Positions 1-11,213 are shown, numbered from the stretch's first letter. The stretch is DNA of 64,000 nt from Alphaproteobacteria bacterium (GCA_021774575.1 JAJFIX010000006.1:186001-250000), one strand, 5' to 3'. Numbers and translations: made by a program. Notes: generated by a model not told the origin, from the letters alone.

Positions 1-1
1 T

Positions 2-844
2 ACTTGCGGTTTATTTGAAACTGATATCGCCAAAATTGCCGAACTTATTCACGCCTCGGGTGGATATGTCTATTGCGATGGGGCGAATTTGAACGCGATC
101 ATGGGCCGCGTTCGTCCGGGGGATTTGGGCATCGATTGTATGCATATCAATTTGCATAAAACGTTTTCAACCCCCCATGGCGGCGGCGGACCGGGAGCTG
201 GTCCGGTTGTTTTGAGTGCCGCCTTGGCTCCTTATGCGCCACTGCCGTGGGTGGTGAAAACCGGTGATGATAAATTTGACCTGATTGAACACGAGCCGGG
301 CGGTCCGGCCAAACCCTTTGGCCGCCTCAAGGGATTTCACGGTCAGACCGGCATGTTTATCCGGGCGCTGGCTTATATGATGAGCCATGGGCGCGACGGG
401 CTTCGTCAGGCCAGCGGGGATGCGGTCCTCAACGCTAATTATGTGCTGGCGAAACTCAAAGACGTGATGAGCCCGGCATTCCCCGAATACTGCAAACACG
501 AAGCGCTGTTTGACGACAGTTTTTTGGCTGGCACTGGGGTCAGCACGATGGATTTTGCCAAGGCGATGATTGACGAAGGCTTTCATCCAATGACGGTCTA
601 TTTCCCGTTGGTTGTACATGGGGCGATGCTGATCGAGCCAACAGAGACCGAATCAAAATTTGCCCTCGATGAATTTATTGGCGCCATGCGTGTTCTTGTT
701 GAGCGGGCAAGAACTGGTCCGGCGGAGAAATTTCACCAAGCGCCACGTCTTGCGCCGCGCCGTCGGATCGACGAAACAGAGGCGGCGCGCAATTTGCGCC
801 TTCGCTGGCTACCGGAAGAACCGACACGGGATGCGGCCGACTAG
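2..844 (+). CDS. gcvPB: Glycine dehydrogenase (decarboxylating) subunit 2, C-terminal part
   Basis: This is the P-protein half of the glycine cleavage system, which decarboxylates glycine on a pyridoxal-phosphate cofactor and passes the aminomethyl group to H-protein. The reading frame is open from base 2, so the gene starts before the window and 280 residues are visible. The stretch around the motif HKTFSTPHGGGGPG contains the expected Schiff-base lysine, encoded at 158-160. The upstream residues CGLFETDIAKIAE match the family's substrate-binding region. The C-terminal end is complete, with a TAG stop at 842-844. The length and the position of the lysine fit the split GcvPA/GcvPB form; gcvPA should lie just outside the window. 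Confidence 0.95.
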   Translation, partial: TCGLFETDIAKIAELIHASGGYVYCDGANLNAIMGRVRPGDLGIDCMHINLHKTFSTPHGGGGPGAGPVVLSAALAPYAPLPWVVKTGDDKFDLIEHEPGGPAKPFGRLKGFHGQTGMFIRALAYMMSHGRDGLRQASGDAVLNANYVLAKLKDVMSPAFPEYCKHEALFDDSFLAGTGVSTMDFAKAMIDEGFHPMTVYFPLVVHGAMLIEPTETESKFALDEFIGAMRVLVERARTGPAEKFHQAPRLAPRRRIDETEAARNLRLRWLPEEPTRDAAD

Positions 845-889
845 CCGGCGATATCTACACCGGCCGATAGATCGGGAGAAGGCACGCTC

Positions 890-1525
890 ATGTATCAGCT
901 ATATGGTCGACCGGGCTGGGGGTCGGTGCTTGTCGAGGCTCAATTGGCCTGGTACGGACTCGACTATAATTTGAATGTGGTTGGAGACCTGTTCGAAGAC
1001 GCGGCGGCGCGGGTATCTCTGGAAACCATCAATCCTCTGGGCCAAATCCCGACCCTGGTGACAGGAGACGGTGAGGTTTTGACCGAAAGTGCGGCCATCA
1101 CCCTGCTCCTGGCAGAGCAAAATCTTGAAAATTCTTTGGCGCCGCCGGTGGGTGATGCCGCGCGGGCCGCATTTTTGCGTTGGCTGATCTGGTTTGTTGC
1201 AAATCTATATCCAACTTTTACCTATGCCGATGATCCGGCGCGCTTTGTCGACCAAGTGGATGCCCAGCCAGGTTTCCTCGCGGCGGTTGATGCCTATGCG
1301 CTCAATCTATGGAACCAGGTCGAAGGCGCGGCAAATGGCCCCTGGTTTTTGGGCGATCGGTTCACGGCGCTGGATATATATATTGCTGTGATGACCCATT
1401 GGCGACCAAGGCGACCATGGTTCGCGGCCCACTGCCCAAAATTATATGATATCGCCGTGGCGGCCGATGCGGAACCGCGTCTCGGGGAAGTTTGGCGAAC
1501 AAATATCTTGGAGACACCTGAATGA
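890..1525 (+). CDS. Glutathione S-transferase family protein
   Basis: A 211-residue soluble protein with the GST layout. The N-terminal thioredoxin-like domain (about 1-78) has the cis-proline motif NPLGQIPTL and the glutathione-binding LTESAAI motif. An all-helical C-terminal domain follows, with the conserved WFLGDRFTALDIY segment near residue 150. It probably conjugates glutathione to, or reduces, an electrophilic or organic substrate in the cytoplasm; the substrate cannot be read from the sequence. The ATG at 890 follows a purine-rich GGGAGAAGG. Its stop overlaps the ATG of the next gene by 4 bases (ATGA), so the two are probably translated together. Confidence 0.9.
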   Translation: MYQLYGRPGWGSVLVEAQLAWYGLDYNLNVVGDLFEDAAARVSLETINPLGQIPTLVTGDGEVLTESAAITLLLAEQNLENSLAPPVGDAARAAFLRWLIWFVANLYPTFTYADDPARFVDQVDAQPGFLAAVDAYALNLWNQVEGAANGPWFLGDRFTALDIYIAVMTHWRPRRPWFAAHCPKLYDIAVAADAEPRLGEVWRTNILETPE

Positions 1526-2682
1526 CATTAATGCACCGGTACCCAGCTGTTTCCTATTTACGCGCGCCAGCGAAGCGACGCATACCGCATCTGGCCTGGG
1601 AGTTTCTAGATAGTGGAACCGGCAGCGATCGGTGTGTTGTCAGAAATGAAGCTGCCTTTGAGGCGGTGCGCCTGGTGCCCCGTTTTCTACGCGGCGATTT
1701 TGTGCCCGGAACCAAAACCGAGCTCTTCGGAATAAAATACGATGCGCCGTTCGGCATCGCGCCAATTGGCCAATCGGGGTTGATTTGGCCGGGGGCCGAA
1801 AAAATACTGGCGGCAACGGCAGCAAAATTCCGCATCCCCTACGGCCTGAGTACGGTTGCTGCTGAATCGATTGAGGCGGTTGGACCCATTGCCGGGGATA
1901 TGGGTTGGTTTCAACTATATCCGCCCAAGGATACCGATATTCGAGACGATATTCTCAACCGCGCCGCGACAGCGGGGTTTGAGGTCTGCATGTTGACCGT
2001 CGATATACCCATACCGAGCCGACGGGAACGGCAGTTTCGTGCGGGAATGAGCCTGCCGCCACGATTAACCCCGCGCATTTTTGCCCAGGCCCTGGCCAGG
2101 CCCCGGTGGTGCCTTGAGGTTCTGCGTGCAGGCGCACCGCGCTTTCGCACCCTCGATCGGTATATGGAGCGGATGGCCGATCAAGATGATGGCAAAAAGG
2201 ATATTGCGACATTTATGGCGCGCAATTTGGGTAATGTGCTCGATTGGGATTATGTCGCCCAGGTGCGTGATCGTTGGACCAAGCCGCTAATCATCAAGGG
2301 CATTCTCAGTCCCGCTGACGCGGTGAAAGCAGTAGAGCTGGGTATCGACGGCATTTTGGTTTCGAACCACGGTGGTCGCCAACTCGATGCGGCACCATCG
2401 TCATTGGAAATGCTTTCAGCAATTCGTGATGCCGTGGGTGGCCGGGTCAAAATCCTGCTCGATAGTGGCATACGAACCGGTGAAGATGTGCTGAAGGCCC
2501 GGGCTCTTGGCGCCGATTTTGTGCTGCTCGGCCGGGCGTTTCAATATGGCGTGGCCGCACTTGGTCGACGCGGCGGCGACCATGTCGCCGAGATTCTATT
2601 CGACGAGCTCAAAAACACAATGTCACAAATTGGCCTGCGTGACCTCACCGACGTAACGCGCGAATTTCTTCGGGCTGATTAG
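1522..2682 (+). CDS. FMN-dependent alpha-hydroxy acid dehydrogenase (L-lactate dehydrogenase/LldD family)
   Basis: A 386-residue flavoenzyme of the family that oxidises L-2-hydroxy acids such as lactate, glycolate or mandelate. The TIM barrel is complete. The N-terminal FMN-binding segment APFGIAPIGQSGL is present. The catalytic histidine and arginine lie in SNHGGRQLD (His283, Arg286). The phosphate-binding loop DSGIRTGEDVLKA and LLGRAFQYG follow. It overlaps the upstream GST gene by 4 bases, suggesting a two-gene unit, perhaps for a hydroxy acid or aromatic substrate. The exact substrate is not evident. The stop codon lies inside a short tandem repeat. Confidence 0.9.
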   Translation: MTLMHRYPAVSYLRAPAKRRIPHLAWEFLDSGTGSDRCVVRNEAAFEAVRLVPRFLRGDFVPGTKTELFGIKYDAPFGIAPIGQSGLIWPGAEKILAATAAKFRIPYGLSTVAAESIEAVGPIAGDMGWFQLYPPKDTDIRDDILNRAATAGFEVCMLTVDIPIPSRRERQFRAGMSLPPRLTPRIFAQALARPRWCLEVLRAGAPRFRTLDRYMERMADQDDGKKDIATFMARNLGNVLDWDYVAQVRDRWTKPLIIKGILSPADAVKAVELGIDGILVSNHGGRQLDAAPSSLEMLSAIRDAVGGRVKILLDSGIRTGEDVLKARALGADFVLLGRAFQYGVAALGRRGGDHVAEILFDELKNTMSQIGLRDLTDVTREFLRAD

Positions 2683-2713
2683 CACCGGGCTGATAGCACC
2701 GGGCTGATAGCAA
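2671..2713. repeat. Tandem repeat, three copies of about 14 bp, over the stop codon of the hydroxy acid dehydrogenase gene
   Basis: The unit CGGGCTGATAGCAC occurs at 2686-2699 and, with one change, at 2700-2713. A first copy with one extra T (CGGGCTGATTAGCAC) is at 2671-2685 and contains the TAG stop. The copies look like recent slippage duplications of the 3' end of the gene. Confidence 0.85.
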
Positions 2714-2723
2714 CGGGCAGAGT

Positions 2724-2915
2724 TCAACCTTGGCGCCAGGTTGCAGAACCCTTGCAGCGCTTGCACACACGTTCGCCGACCCACTCGCTGGCAAAGGGCC
2801 GGCTGCAAGTCAGGCAGTTACGCTTTTTTTCAACGATACTTGTTTCCGCCGGGTTCACTTTTTCTTTACCGGAGGTTTTCGCACGCTGACGCGTGTCTGA
2901 TACCATGCCGCTCAT
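2724..2915 (-). CDS. Small zinc-ribbon-like protein
   Basis: A 63-residue basic protein. The first 30 residues are charged and probably disordered. The C-terminal half holds two Cys pairs, CLTC and CKRC, spaced about 18 residues apart as in a zinc ribbon, followed by a short basic tail ending WRQG. I recall similar short proteins with an RNCLxC...ERxCKRCK pattern in alphaproteobacteria, but no function is known to me. It lies between convergent gene ends and looks free-standing. The Cys spacing makes chance unlikely. Confidence 0.65.
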   Translation of the reverse strand: MSGMVSDTRQRAKTSGKEKVNPAETSIVEKKRNCLTCSRPFASEWVGERVCKRCKGSATWRQG

Positions 2916-3123
2916 TGGTTACCTTCCGTTCTCTCGGACTAGCTGTCCTGCACGCAAACACGCCGTCCATGTCGCCAGGGTGTGTCGCCAGGCGGTCGGC
3001 GCAAACAGGTTTTCATATATGTATGCAGAGCGTACTTACCTGCCCGCTACTTCGGGCGGTAAGGGCCATTGCGCTCAATTCAAGACTGAATGTAGTACGA
3101 ATGAAGCTAATTTTCAAGTAAAG

Positions 3124-3552
3124 CTATTGATAGAGCTGCAATTCCGAGGCTTGAACCTTGGCGTGGGCGATTTTTAATTTTGCTTCGACGACAATGCGTG
3201 CGTCGTCGTCGGTGGCGTCCTGGAGGTCATCGTTTAAATCGCCGATTTCGCTCTCTACCGCCGAGACGTCGATGTCTTCCACGGCAATAGCGTCTTCTGC
3301 CAGGACGACACAGCGCTCTGGCGTTACCTCGGCAAATCCGCCGGCAACGAAGATCCGGGTTTGGACTTCGGCGTCGGCGAAAATGTGAATGACGCCGGGG
3401 CGAATGTTGGAAATGAGATGTGAATGACCGGCGAGCACGCCGAAATCACCGTCCTCGCCCGGCACAACGACCATCTCAACAGGTTCGGCCAGGAGTATTT
3501 TTTCTGGCGCGACCAGTTCAAATTCGACCTTATTATCCATCTCGTTGGCCAT
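3124..3552 (-). CDS. atpC: F1 ATP synthase epsilon subunit
   Basis: A 142-residue central-stalk subunit of F1 that couples rotation and inhibits ATP hydrolysis. The N-terminal beta-sandwich (KVEFELVAPEKILLAEPVEMV, then PGEDGDFGVLAGHSHLI) is typical, and a C-terminal helical pair follows from about residue 95. The ATG at 3552 has AAGGA eight bases upstream. It is the last gene of atpHAGDC, 22 bases after atpD. A weak hairpin without a T tract lies downstream near 3050-3066, so no clear terminator is seen. Confidence 0.95.
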   Translation of the reverse strand: MANEMDNKVEFELVAPEKILLAEPVEMVVVPGEDGDFGVLAGHSHLISNIRPGVIHIFADAEVQTRIFVAGGFAEVTPERCVVLAEDAIAVEDIDVSAVESEIGDLNDDLQDATDDDARIVVEAKLKIAHAKVQASELQLYQ

Positions 3553-3574
3553 TCAACAGATCCTTGGTTCGAAT

Positions 3575-5017
<1,443 letters not shown>

Positions 5018-5035
5018 CTAATCTCTGAATTCGAC

Positions 5036-5926
5036 CTACAGGGCCTCTGCCCCGGAAATGATCTCAATAAGCTCTTTGGTAATTTCAGCCTGGCGGGACC
5101 GGTTATATATCAGCGATAACCGGTCGATCATGTCGCCCGCATTGCGCGTTGCGCTATCCATGGCCGTCATTCGCGCACCTTGCTCTGATGCAAAACTCTC
5201 TAGGAGAGCGCGATACATTTGCACCGATAAATTGCGGGGCAGTAGTTGATCAAGGATTTCCGCCTCGTCGGGCTCAAAATCATATGAAACATCCGCGCCG
5301 TTACTTTCGTCGTCCGGCGCATCTTTATCTTCATCGACGGCGGCGAACGGTACGAGCTGGGCCGGCGTGACAACCTGGGTCAGGGCCGACTGGAATTTAT
5401 TATAAACTAACGCGCAAACATCGAATTCGCCCGCTGCAAACATTTCGGCGATACGGGTGCCAATTGATGCAGCGGCGTCGAACGTCGGTACCGGCTTGGA
5501 AATATCTTCCAGCGTGTCGACGATCATAGATCGATAGTCACGCCCGAGTAGCCCCAACCCTTTGCGCCCGACGATCAATAGTTTGACCTGCTTGCCGCTT
5601 TGGGTCAGCGTGTTGATGCGCTGGCGCGCCCATCGTGCAATGGCGCCGTTAAAGCCACCGCAGAGACCGCGGTCCGAGGTGATCAAGACCAGCAGATGCG
5701 TCTCGTCCGCGCCATTTCCGGCAAGCAATGCGGGTGCGCTGCCCGATGCACCGGCGGCGACGGCGCGCAGCATGCGCTCCATTGAATCGGCGTAAGGCCG
5801 CCCGGCCTCGGCCCGCTCCTGGGCCTTGGCGAGTTTTGCCCCGGCGACCATTTTCATCGCCGAGGTGATGCGCTGAGTTGACTTTACGCTGTCAATTCGG
5901 CTGCGAAGTTCTTTGAGAGACGCCAT
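5036..5926 (-). CDS. atpG: F1 ATP synthase gamma subunit
   Basis: A 296-residue rotor shaft of F1. Both ends form the expected coiled coil: N-terminal [19 protein letters not shown] with [10 protein letters not shown], and C-terminal [20 protein letters not shown] with [19 protein letters not shown]. The middle Rossmann-like domain contains [13 protein letters not shown]. It carries a moderately acidic insertion (about residues 195-215, [15 protein letters not shown]) typical of some alphaproteobacterial gamma subunits. It is 23 bases after atpA in the operon. Confidence 0.97.
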   Translation of the reverse strand: MASLKELRSRIDSVKSTQRITSAMKMVAGAKLAKAQERAEAGRPYADSMERMLRAVAAGASGSAPALLAGNGADETHLLVLITSDRGLCGGFNGAIARWARQRINTLTQSGKQVKLLIVGRKGLGLLGRDYRSMIVDTLEDISKPVPTFDAAASIGTRIAEMFAAGEFDVCALVYNKFQSALTQVVTPAQLVPFAAVDEDKDAPDDESNGADVSYDFEPDEAEILDQLLPRNLSVQMYRALLESFASEQGARMTAMDSATRNAGDMIDRLSLIYNRSRQAEITKELIEIISGAEAL

Positions 5927-5949
5927 GGTCCTGCCTTACTGATCCCGGT

Positions 5950-7479
5950 TCACGCAAAGGATTTGGCAAAAGCTTCGAGAATCGATTTGAGCTTTTCTTC
6001 GGTCTCGTCGGAAATAGCACCCTCGCTCCGAATGGCCTCTAGCACCGGCGCGTGATCGGCCCGGATATGATCGAGCAATTGCTGCTCGAACCGCCCGATC
6101 TCAGATGTCTCAATGCTGTCGAGAAAACCCCGTACCCCGGCAAAAATCACCACGACCTGGTCTTCGACCGGCATTGGCACATATTGCGGCTGTTTCAAAA
6201 GTTCCGTCAAACGGGCGCCGCGCGCCAGCAACCGCTGGGTCGTGGCGTCAAGATCGGAGGCAAACTGCGAAAATGCCTCCATCTCGCGATACTGGGCGAG
6301 CTCAAGTTTGATCGAACCGGCGACTTGCTTCATTGCCTTAGTCTGGGCGGCCGAGCCAACGCGACTGACCGACAGACCAACATTAATCGCTGGCCGGACG
6401 CCTTTGTAGAAGAGGTCTGTTTCCAGAAATATCTGGCCGTCGGTGATCGAAATCACATTGGTCGGAATATAGGCCGACACATCGTTTGCCTGTGTTTCAA
6501 TGACCGGCAGTGCGGTCAAGGAACCGCCGCCCTCGCTGTCATTGAGTTTAGCGGCGCGCTCCAGCAAGCGAGAATGAAGGTAAAACACGTCACCAGGATA
6601 AGCTTCCCGACCCGGCGGACGGCGAAGCAGCAACGACATTTGCCGATAGGCGGTCGCCTGTTTCGACAGATCGTCATAGACGATGACGGCATGCATGCCG
6701 TTGTCGCGAAAAAATTCGCCCATGGCGCAGCCCGCATAAGGCGCGAGAAACTGCATGGGGGCCGGTTCCGACGCGGTGGCGGCGACAACGATGGTGTATT
6801 TGAGTGCGCCATAATCGGCGAGGGTCTTGACGACTTGCGCCACCGTCGAGCGTTTCTGACCGATGCACACATATATGCAATAGAGCTTTTTGCTCTCGTC
6901 ATTACTCTCGTTGTTGGCCTTTTGGTTGATAATTGTGTCGATCGCAACAGCGGTCTTGCCGGTCTGGCGGTCACCAATAATCAACTCTCGCTGTCCGCGC
7001 CCGACGGGCACCAGCGCATCAAGGGCCTTCAGCCCGGTTTGCATCGGCTCGTGAACCGATTTACGCGGGATAATGCCAGGGGCTTTGACGTCAACGAGGC
7101 GGCGCTCGCTGCCTTCGATTGGGCCCAGCCCATCGATCGGGTTTCCGAGGCCGTCAACCACCCGGCCGAGCAAGCCCTTGCCGACCGGCACGTCGACAAT
7201 AGCGCCCGTCCGCTTAACGGTGTCGCCCTCTTTAATGTCGCGGTCATTACCGAAAATAACGACGCCGACATTGTCGCTTTCAAGGTTGAGCGCCATGCCC
7301 TTGATGCCGCCGTCGAATTCGACCATTTCGCCGGCTTGGACATTATCCAGCCCATAAACCCGCGCAACGCCGTCGCCGACTGACAGTACCTGCCCAACCT
7401 CGGCAACATCTGCCGATACATCGAAATTGGCAATTTGATCTTTGAGGATCGCAGAAATTTCTGCGGCACCGATATCCAT
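5950..7479 (-). CDS. atpA: F1 ATP synthase alpha subunit
   Basis: A 509-residue non-catalytic nucleotide-binding subunit of F1. The Walker A motif GDRQTGKT is at residues 169-176. The beta-barrel domain precedes it and the C-terminal helical domain follows with the usual [12 protein letters not shown] segment. The N-terminal helix that binds delta ([16 protein letters not shown]) is present. Five bases separate it from the end of atpH. Confidence 0.98.
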   Translation of the reverse strand: MDIGAAEISAILKDQIANFDVSADVAEVGQVLSVGDGVARVYGLDNVQAGEMVEFDGGIKGMALNLESDNVGVVIFGNDRDIKEGDTVKRTGAIVDVPVGKGLLGRVVDGLGNPIDGLGPIEGSERRLVDVKAPGIIPRKSVHEPMQTGLKALDALVPVGRGQRELIIGDRQTGKTAVAIDTIINQKANNESNDESKKLYCIYVCIGQKRSTVAQVVKTLADYGALKYTIVVAATASEPAPMQFLAPYAGCAMGEFFRDNGMHAVIVYDDLSKQATAYRQMSLLLRRPPGREAYPGDVFYLHSRLLERAAKLNDSEGGGSLTALPVIETQANDVSAYIPTNVISITDGQIFLETDLFYKGVRPAINVGLSVSRVGSAAQTKAMKQVAGSIKLELAQYREMEAFSQFASDLDATTQRLLARGARLTELLKQPQYVPMPVEDQVVVIFAGVRGFLDSIETSEIGRFEQQLLDHIRADHAPVLEAIRSEGAISDETEEKLKSILEAFAKSFA

Positions 7480-7484
7480 AAGGT

Positions 7485-8042
7485 TCAGGCCCCTTTCATG
7501 GCCAGCTGCATCCGCTGCAGCTTAGATTTCAAAGACGAATCGATCATGCGTGAGCCAACTCGAACGACTAGACCGCCGATTAAGGTGGGATCGATTTCGA
7601 CATCCATGGTGACTTTATCGCCACCCATTTTGTGCAAAATTTCAGTGATTGCCTTTGTCTGGCCTTCGTTGAGCGGCCGCGCCGTGACGACGCTTGCCTT
7701 GACCTCGCCGCGCCGACGCGCCAGTTCCGCGAGATAAGCTTCGATGATACCCGACAGAGCAAATAACCGTCCATTACGGGCGACAACGGCGACAAAGCGG
7801 CTGACTAATTGGCTGGCACCGGCCTTTTCGAGGATCGCGCTCATCGCGCTTTGCTTATCTTTTGACGCGATCAGCGGGCTGCGCACGAGTTTCCGCAAAC
7901 TGTCATTTTCAGACATAAGGGTGCGCAGGCCGGTTAATTCCTCGGCAATTGCGTCGAGGGAATTCGCCTCGTCGGCCAGCTCATAGAGGGCCGTCGCATA
8001 ACGATTGGCGATGCCGCTGATGGCACTGAGTTCCGTCGCCAA
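7485..8042 (-). CDS. atpH: F1 ATP synthase delta subunit (TTG start)
   Basis: Peripheral-stalk subunit that links F1 to F0. The core begins with [18 protein letters not shown], as usual for the family, and ends with the conserved [22 protein letters not shown]. An ATG exists at 8132 but would add 30 poorly conserved residues. I chose the TTG at 8042 because GGAGGG lies at 8050-8055, seven bases upstream, and the resulting 185 residues match the usual family length. It is the first gene of atpHAGDC, so the promoter should lie upstream, between about 8050 and 8290. The F0 genes are not in this window, as is common in alphaproteobacteria. Confidence 0.92.
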   Translation of the reverse strand: MATELSAISGIANRYATALYELADEANSLDAIAEELTGLRTLMSENDSLRKLVRSPLIASKDKQSAMSAILEKAGASQLVSRFVAVVARNGRLFALSGIIEAYLAELARRRGEVKASVVTARPLNEGQTKAITEILHKMGGDKVTMDVEIDPTLIGGLVVRVGSRMIDSSLKSKLQRMQLAMKGA

Positions 8043-8298
8043 TGAAAAGCCCTCCAGAGTGTCTTGCACCGCGTCCTGCAACGCGCTCACCGTTTCCTTG
8101 GGATCTTTTCCCGAAATGGTGCGAAGCAGCAAAAGTTAAGCTATTGATTTTAAATCAGAATTTTACGTCCAGCCCATCAGAAATACGATCATCCAATCCA
8201 GGCAGGCGCTTGGTAGCATGGGTGTCGCAAGGAGGCAAGGAAATGAGCGGGATTTCCGACACTGACCAAACGTCGCAGCCGAATTTAGTGCGCACGCC

Positions 8299-8901
8299 TC
8301 AATTCATCACAAATTCAGACCCGTTCCAGCTGATGGTTTCGAAATCGCTGCAATTCATGCAATGGGTCCATAAAATTCCATTCTGCGTCAGGCCCGCCGC
8401 GCTAAATTCCTGACCGTCGGCGCGAAAGAATATCTTGATGACCGTTCCTTGCTCACGCACGACGATGAAGGCGCCGCCGACATCGTCACTGCCGCTAAAA
8501 TATCCTGCCTCATAGGTTTCGCGCGGACCATTGCCGTTCAAATCCGCCTGTTGCAAAAAGGCGAATTCGGACCGTTCAAATTCAGCTAGGTCATAAGTCG
8601 GTATTTTCCCTAGCAAGTCTTCCAGTTGCAAATATTGGGCGGTCTGCCAACCTTGAAATTCGATGACATCAAGGGCGACACGGCCGTCCTTGCTGGCGTC
8701 GAAGGTCAAGCCATCCCACCAAATGGTTGGCTCCGGCACAGGTGGTGGCGGCGGCAGGCCGGCGCGGCGGATTACAAGTGGCTCCTTGCCCTCTCCCCTC
8801 GGCAAGCGAATTTCGCCGCAGCTGGCTAAAAGTGTGCCCATCACCAAAAGACAGATCGGTCCGGCTCGTTTGGCCAGCCCGGTAAGTGGCGCAATTTGCA
8901 T
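8299..8901 (-). CDS. Hypothetical lipoprotein
   Basis: A 200-residue protein with a lipoprotein signal peptide: a basic N-terminus (LAKRAG), a hydrophobic run and the lipobox LLASC near residue 28. A proline-rich linker (PPPPPVPEPTIWWDG) follows. The mature part has features of a small beta-rich domain (DLNGNGPRETYEAGYF, then VREQGTVIKIFFR) and two cysteines near the end in HCMNCSDF. It is probably periplasmic and anchored to the outer membrane. I do not recognise a family. It sits 59 bases downstream of priA on the same strand. Confidence 0.75.
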   Translation of the reverse strand: MQIAPLTGLAKRAGPICLLVMGTLLASCGEIRLPRGEGKEPLVIRRAGLPPPPPVPEPTIWWDGLTFDASKDGRVALDVIEFQGWQTAQYLQLEDLLGKIPTYDLAEFERSEFAFLQQADLNGNGPRETYEAGYFSGSDDVGGAFIVVREQGTVIKIFFRADGQEFSAAGLTQNGILWTHCMNCSDFETISWNGSEFVMN

Positions 8902-8960
8902 ATCCTAAATTCCCGATCTTGGTACTGGGGCAACAAAGTTGAGGTCACAATTACAAAAAC

Positions 8961-11213
8961 TTACAAAAAACTATAAGGGTCGATATCGATCCGCACCTGG
9001 ACATTGCCGGGAACGGATATTTGGCCGAGCCAGTGCCGTATTGCCGGCTGCAAATTTATGGCGCGGCCTGATTTGACCAATAGACGACGACGATGGCGGC
9101 CTCGCAGCACGGCGAACGGTGCCGGTGCGGGGCCGAGCACTTGTATATCATTCGTTCGCGGTGCCGTCCGCCCCAGATTTGCAGCAATTTTGTCCACAGC
9201 CTGGGGGTCGCGGCTCGACAATATGAGCGCGGCCAATCGGCCGAAGGGCGGCCATCCGCCAGCACGTCGTGCCTCGGATTCGGCGCGCATAAAGGCTTCG
9301 CGGTCGCCGTCCAAAAGGGCCGTCATGACCGGGTGCTCGGGCATATATGTTTGCAGCATCACCTGCCCGGCCAGGGTGCCGCGCCCGGCCCGCCCGGCGA
9401 CTTGGTGGAGTAGCTGGTAGGTCCGCTCCCCGGCCCGCAGATCACCCCCTGATAGGCCGAGATCCGCGTCGACGATGCCGACCAGCGTCAAGCGGGGGAA
9501 ATGGTGACCTTTGGCGACCATTTGGGTCCCGATCAAGATATCAACCTCGTGATCCTCAATGCGGCTGACGAGTTCGGCCGCTGCCGCTGGTCCGCGCACT
9601 GTATCACTGGTCATTTGCGTTTGGCGGGCGTCGGGCAGCAGGCGGGCAACCTCGTCGGCAATGCGCTCAACACCGGGCCCGCAGGTGACCAGCGCATCTT
9701 CGGTGGTGCATTCCGGGCAAGTCGACGGCACCGGACCCGAATAGCCGCAATGATGACATTGCAGACGGCGATGGAAACGATGCTCGACGAGCCAGGTGTC
9801 GCAATTGGGGCAGCCCATGCGATGACCGCATGTACGACAAAGGGTAAGGGGGGCGTAGCCACGACGATTGAGGTAGAGCAGAGCTTGTTCGCCCGCAGCG
9901 ACGGTGGCGGCAAGGGCCTGACTTAAGGGTGGGCTGAGAAAATTTGCGCCGCGTCCATTTGCCTGCCCGGGCAAATTTCGCGGTGGCGGATCGGTCCGCA
10001 TATCGATGATTTCGATGTGGGGCAATGTGGCACCGCCGTAACGCGAGCCGAGTTTTACTACGTCGTAGCGACCGCGTTCTACATTGGTCAACGTCTCCAG
10101 AGACGGCGTCGCCGACGCAAGTATGGCAGGAAAGTCGCCAAGTTTTGCCCGGACAATTGCCATGTCGCGGGCATGGTAATGGGCGCCGTCCTCTTGTTTG
10201 AATGCCGCCTCGTGCTCCTCGTCGACGACAATGAGGCCAAGCGTCGGATAGGGCAAAAATAGCGCTGACCGGGCGCCAACCACCACCCGGGCTTCGCCGC
10301 TGGCGATGGCCCGCCAGGTCCGGCGCCTGAGCGCTTGGCCAATATCGGAATGCCATACCGCTGGCGCAACCCCGAACCGGTCGGTAAATCGGCGCAACCA
10401 TTGTGCGGTGAGCGCGATCTCGGGAACGAGGACCAATACTTGGTCGCCCTTGGCAAGCGCCGCAGCAACCGCCTCGAAATAGACCTCGGTTTTGCCCGAG
10501 CCGGTTACGCCGTCAAGCAGGGTGACGGAGAATTCGCTGCCGCTATCGCCGGTGTCTTTGGAATCTACGGCGGATATGAGTTGGTTGGCAGCCGCGAGTT
10601 GGTCGCCGGTTAGCTCTGTCTTGGCATGATCTGTATCGGGAGCGGCAAAAGTGGCCGGTTGTGGCAATTCGACTTGCACGAGTGCACCAGCGTCGAGCAG
10701 ACCCTTAATCACTGCGGAGGAAACACCGGCCTCTTGGCAAAGTTCTGCGCGGGGTAGTGAGAGCAAATCGGCGAGCACATCTAAAACCCGGCGACGCGCC
10801 GGCGTCAGGCGCACCGTCGCATCAATGTCATTCTTGCTTCGCGCGTACGCAATAATTGGTTTGGGCGGCTCAAAATTGCCGCCAGCCGTCATTGCCATAC
10901 GCAAGATCGCGCCGGGCGGAGAAACCGTATAATCAGCGACCCAATTGATAAATCGGCGCGATACCTCGGGCAACGGTGTCGCGTCGCACTTGCCGACAAT
11001 TTCGCGAAGTTTTTTTGCGCTCACATCACCGCGCCCCTCGCCCCAAACAACGCCAATCAATTGGCGTTTGCCGAGGGGTACCGTAATAAAGTCGCCCGGT
11101 GCGACGGCGCTCTCGACCGGTGCCCAATAATCATAGGCTCCGCCAAGGGGTAGCGGCAGCATCACGCTGATCCGGGTTCGGGCGGTTAACAGGGGTGCAT
11201 CAATATCGACCAT
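8961..11213 (-). CDS. priA: Primosomal protein N' (replication restart helicase PriA)
   Basis: A 750-residue helicase that reloads the replisome at stalled forks. The N-terminal DNA-binding domain (about 1-110) recognises fork 3' ends. The helicase core has Walker A GVTGSGKT at 235-242 and a DEEH box near residue 330. The zinc-binding domain follows with paired cysteines (CRTC, CPNC, CHHC, CPEC), then QVAGRAGRG motif VI. The start ATG at 11213 precedes a normal PriA N-terminus. It is divergent from fsa, with about 160 bases between them for both promoters. Confidence 0.96.
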   Translation of the reverse strand: MVDIDAPLLTARTRISVMLPLPLGGAYDYWAPVESAVAPGDFITVPLGKRQLIGVVWGEGRGDVSAKKLREIVGKCDATPLPEVSRRFINWVADYTVSPPGAILRMAMTAGGNFEPPKPIIAYARSKNDIDATVRLTPARRRVLDVLADLLSLPRAELCQEAGVSSAVIKGLLDAGALVQVELPQPATFAAPDTDHAKTELTGDQLAAANQLISAVDSKDTGDSGSEFSVTLLDGVTGSGKTEVYFEAVAAALAKGDQVLVLVPEIALTAQWLRRFTDRFGVAPAVWHSDIGQALRRRTWRAIASGEARVVVGARSALFLPYPTLGLIVVDEEHEAAFKQEDGAHYHARDMAIVRAKLGDFPAILASATPSLETLTNVERGRYDVVKLGSRYGGATLPHIEIIDMRTDPPPRNLPGQANGRGANFLSPPLSQALAATVAAGEQALLYLNRRGYAPLTLCRTCGHRMGCPNCDTWLVEHRFHRRLQCHHCGYSGPVPSTCPECTTEDALVTCGPGVERIADEVARLLPDARQTQMTSDTVRGPAAAAELVSRIEDHEVDILIGTQMVAKGHHFPRLTLVGIVDADLGLSGGDLRAGERTYQLLHQVAGRAGRGTLAGQVMLQTYMPEHPVMTALLDGDREAFMRAESEARRAGGWPPFGRLAALILSSRDPQAVDKIAANLGRTAPRTNDIQVLGPAPAPFAVLRGRHRRRLLVKSGRAINLQPAIRHWLGQISVPGNVQVRIDIDPYSFL

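Noticed and set aside
167-619. 150-codon minus-strand frame opposite gcvPB
   Set aside because: Antisense to clear GcvPB coding sequence. No ribosome binding site or motif.
3047-3066. GCCCG/CGGGC hairpin downstream of atpC
   Set aside because: The stem is only five base pairs and no T run follows on the minus strand, so I did not call it a terminator.
6052-7383. Long open frame (443 codons) on the plus strand antisense to atpA
   Set aside because: It is the mirror of a highly conserved coding sequence with strong codon bias. It has no family motifs, and atpA fully explains the region.
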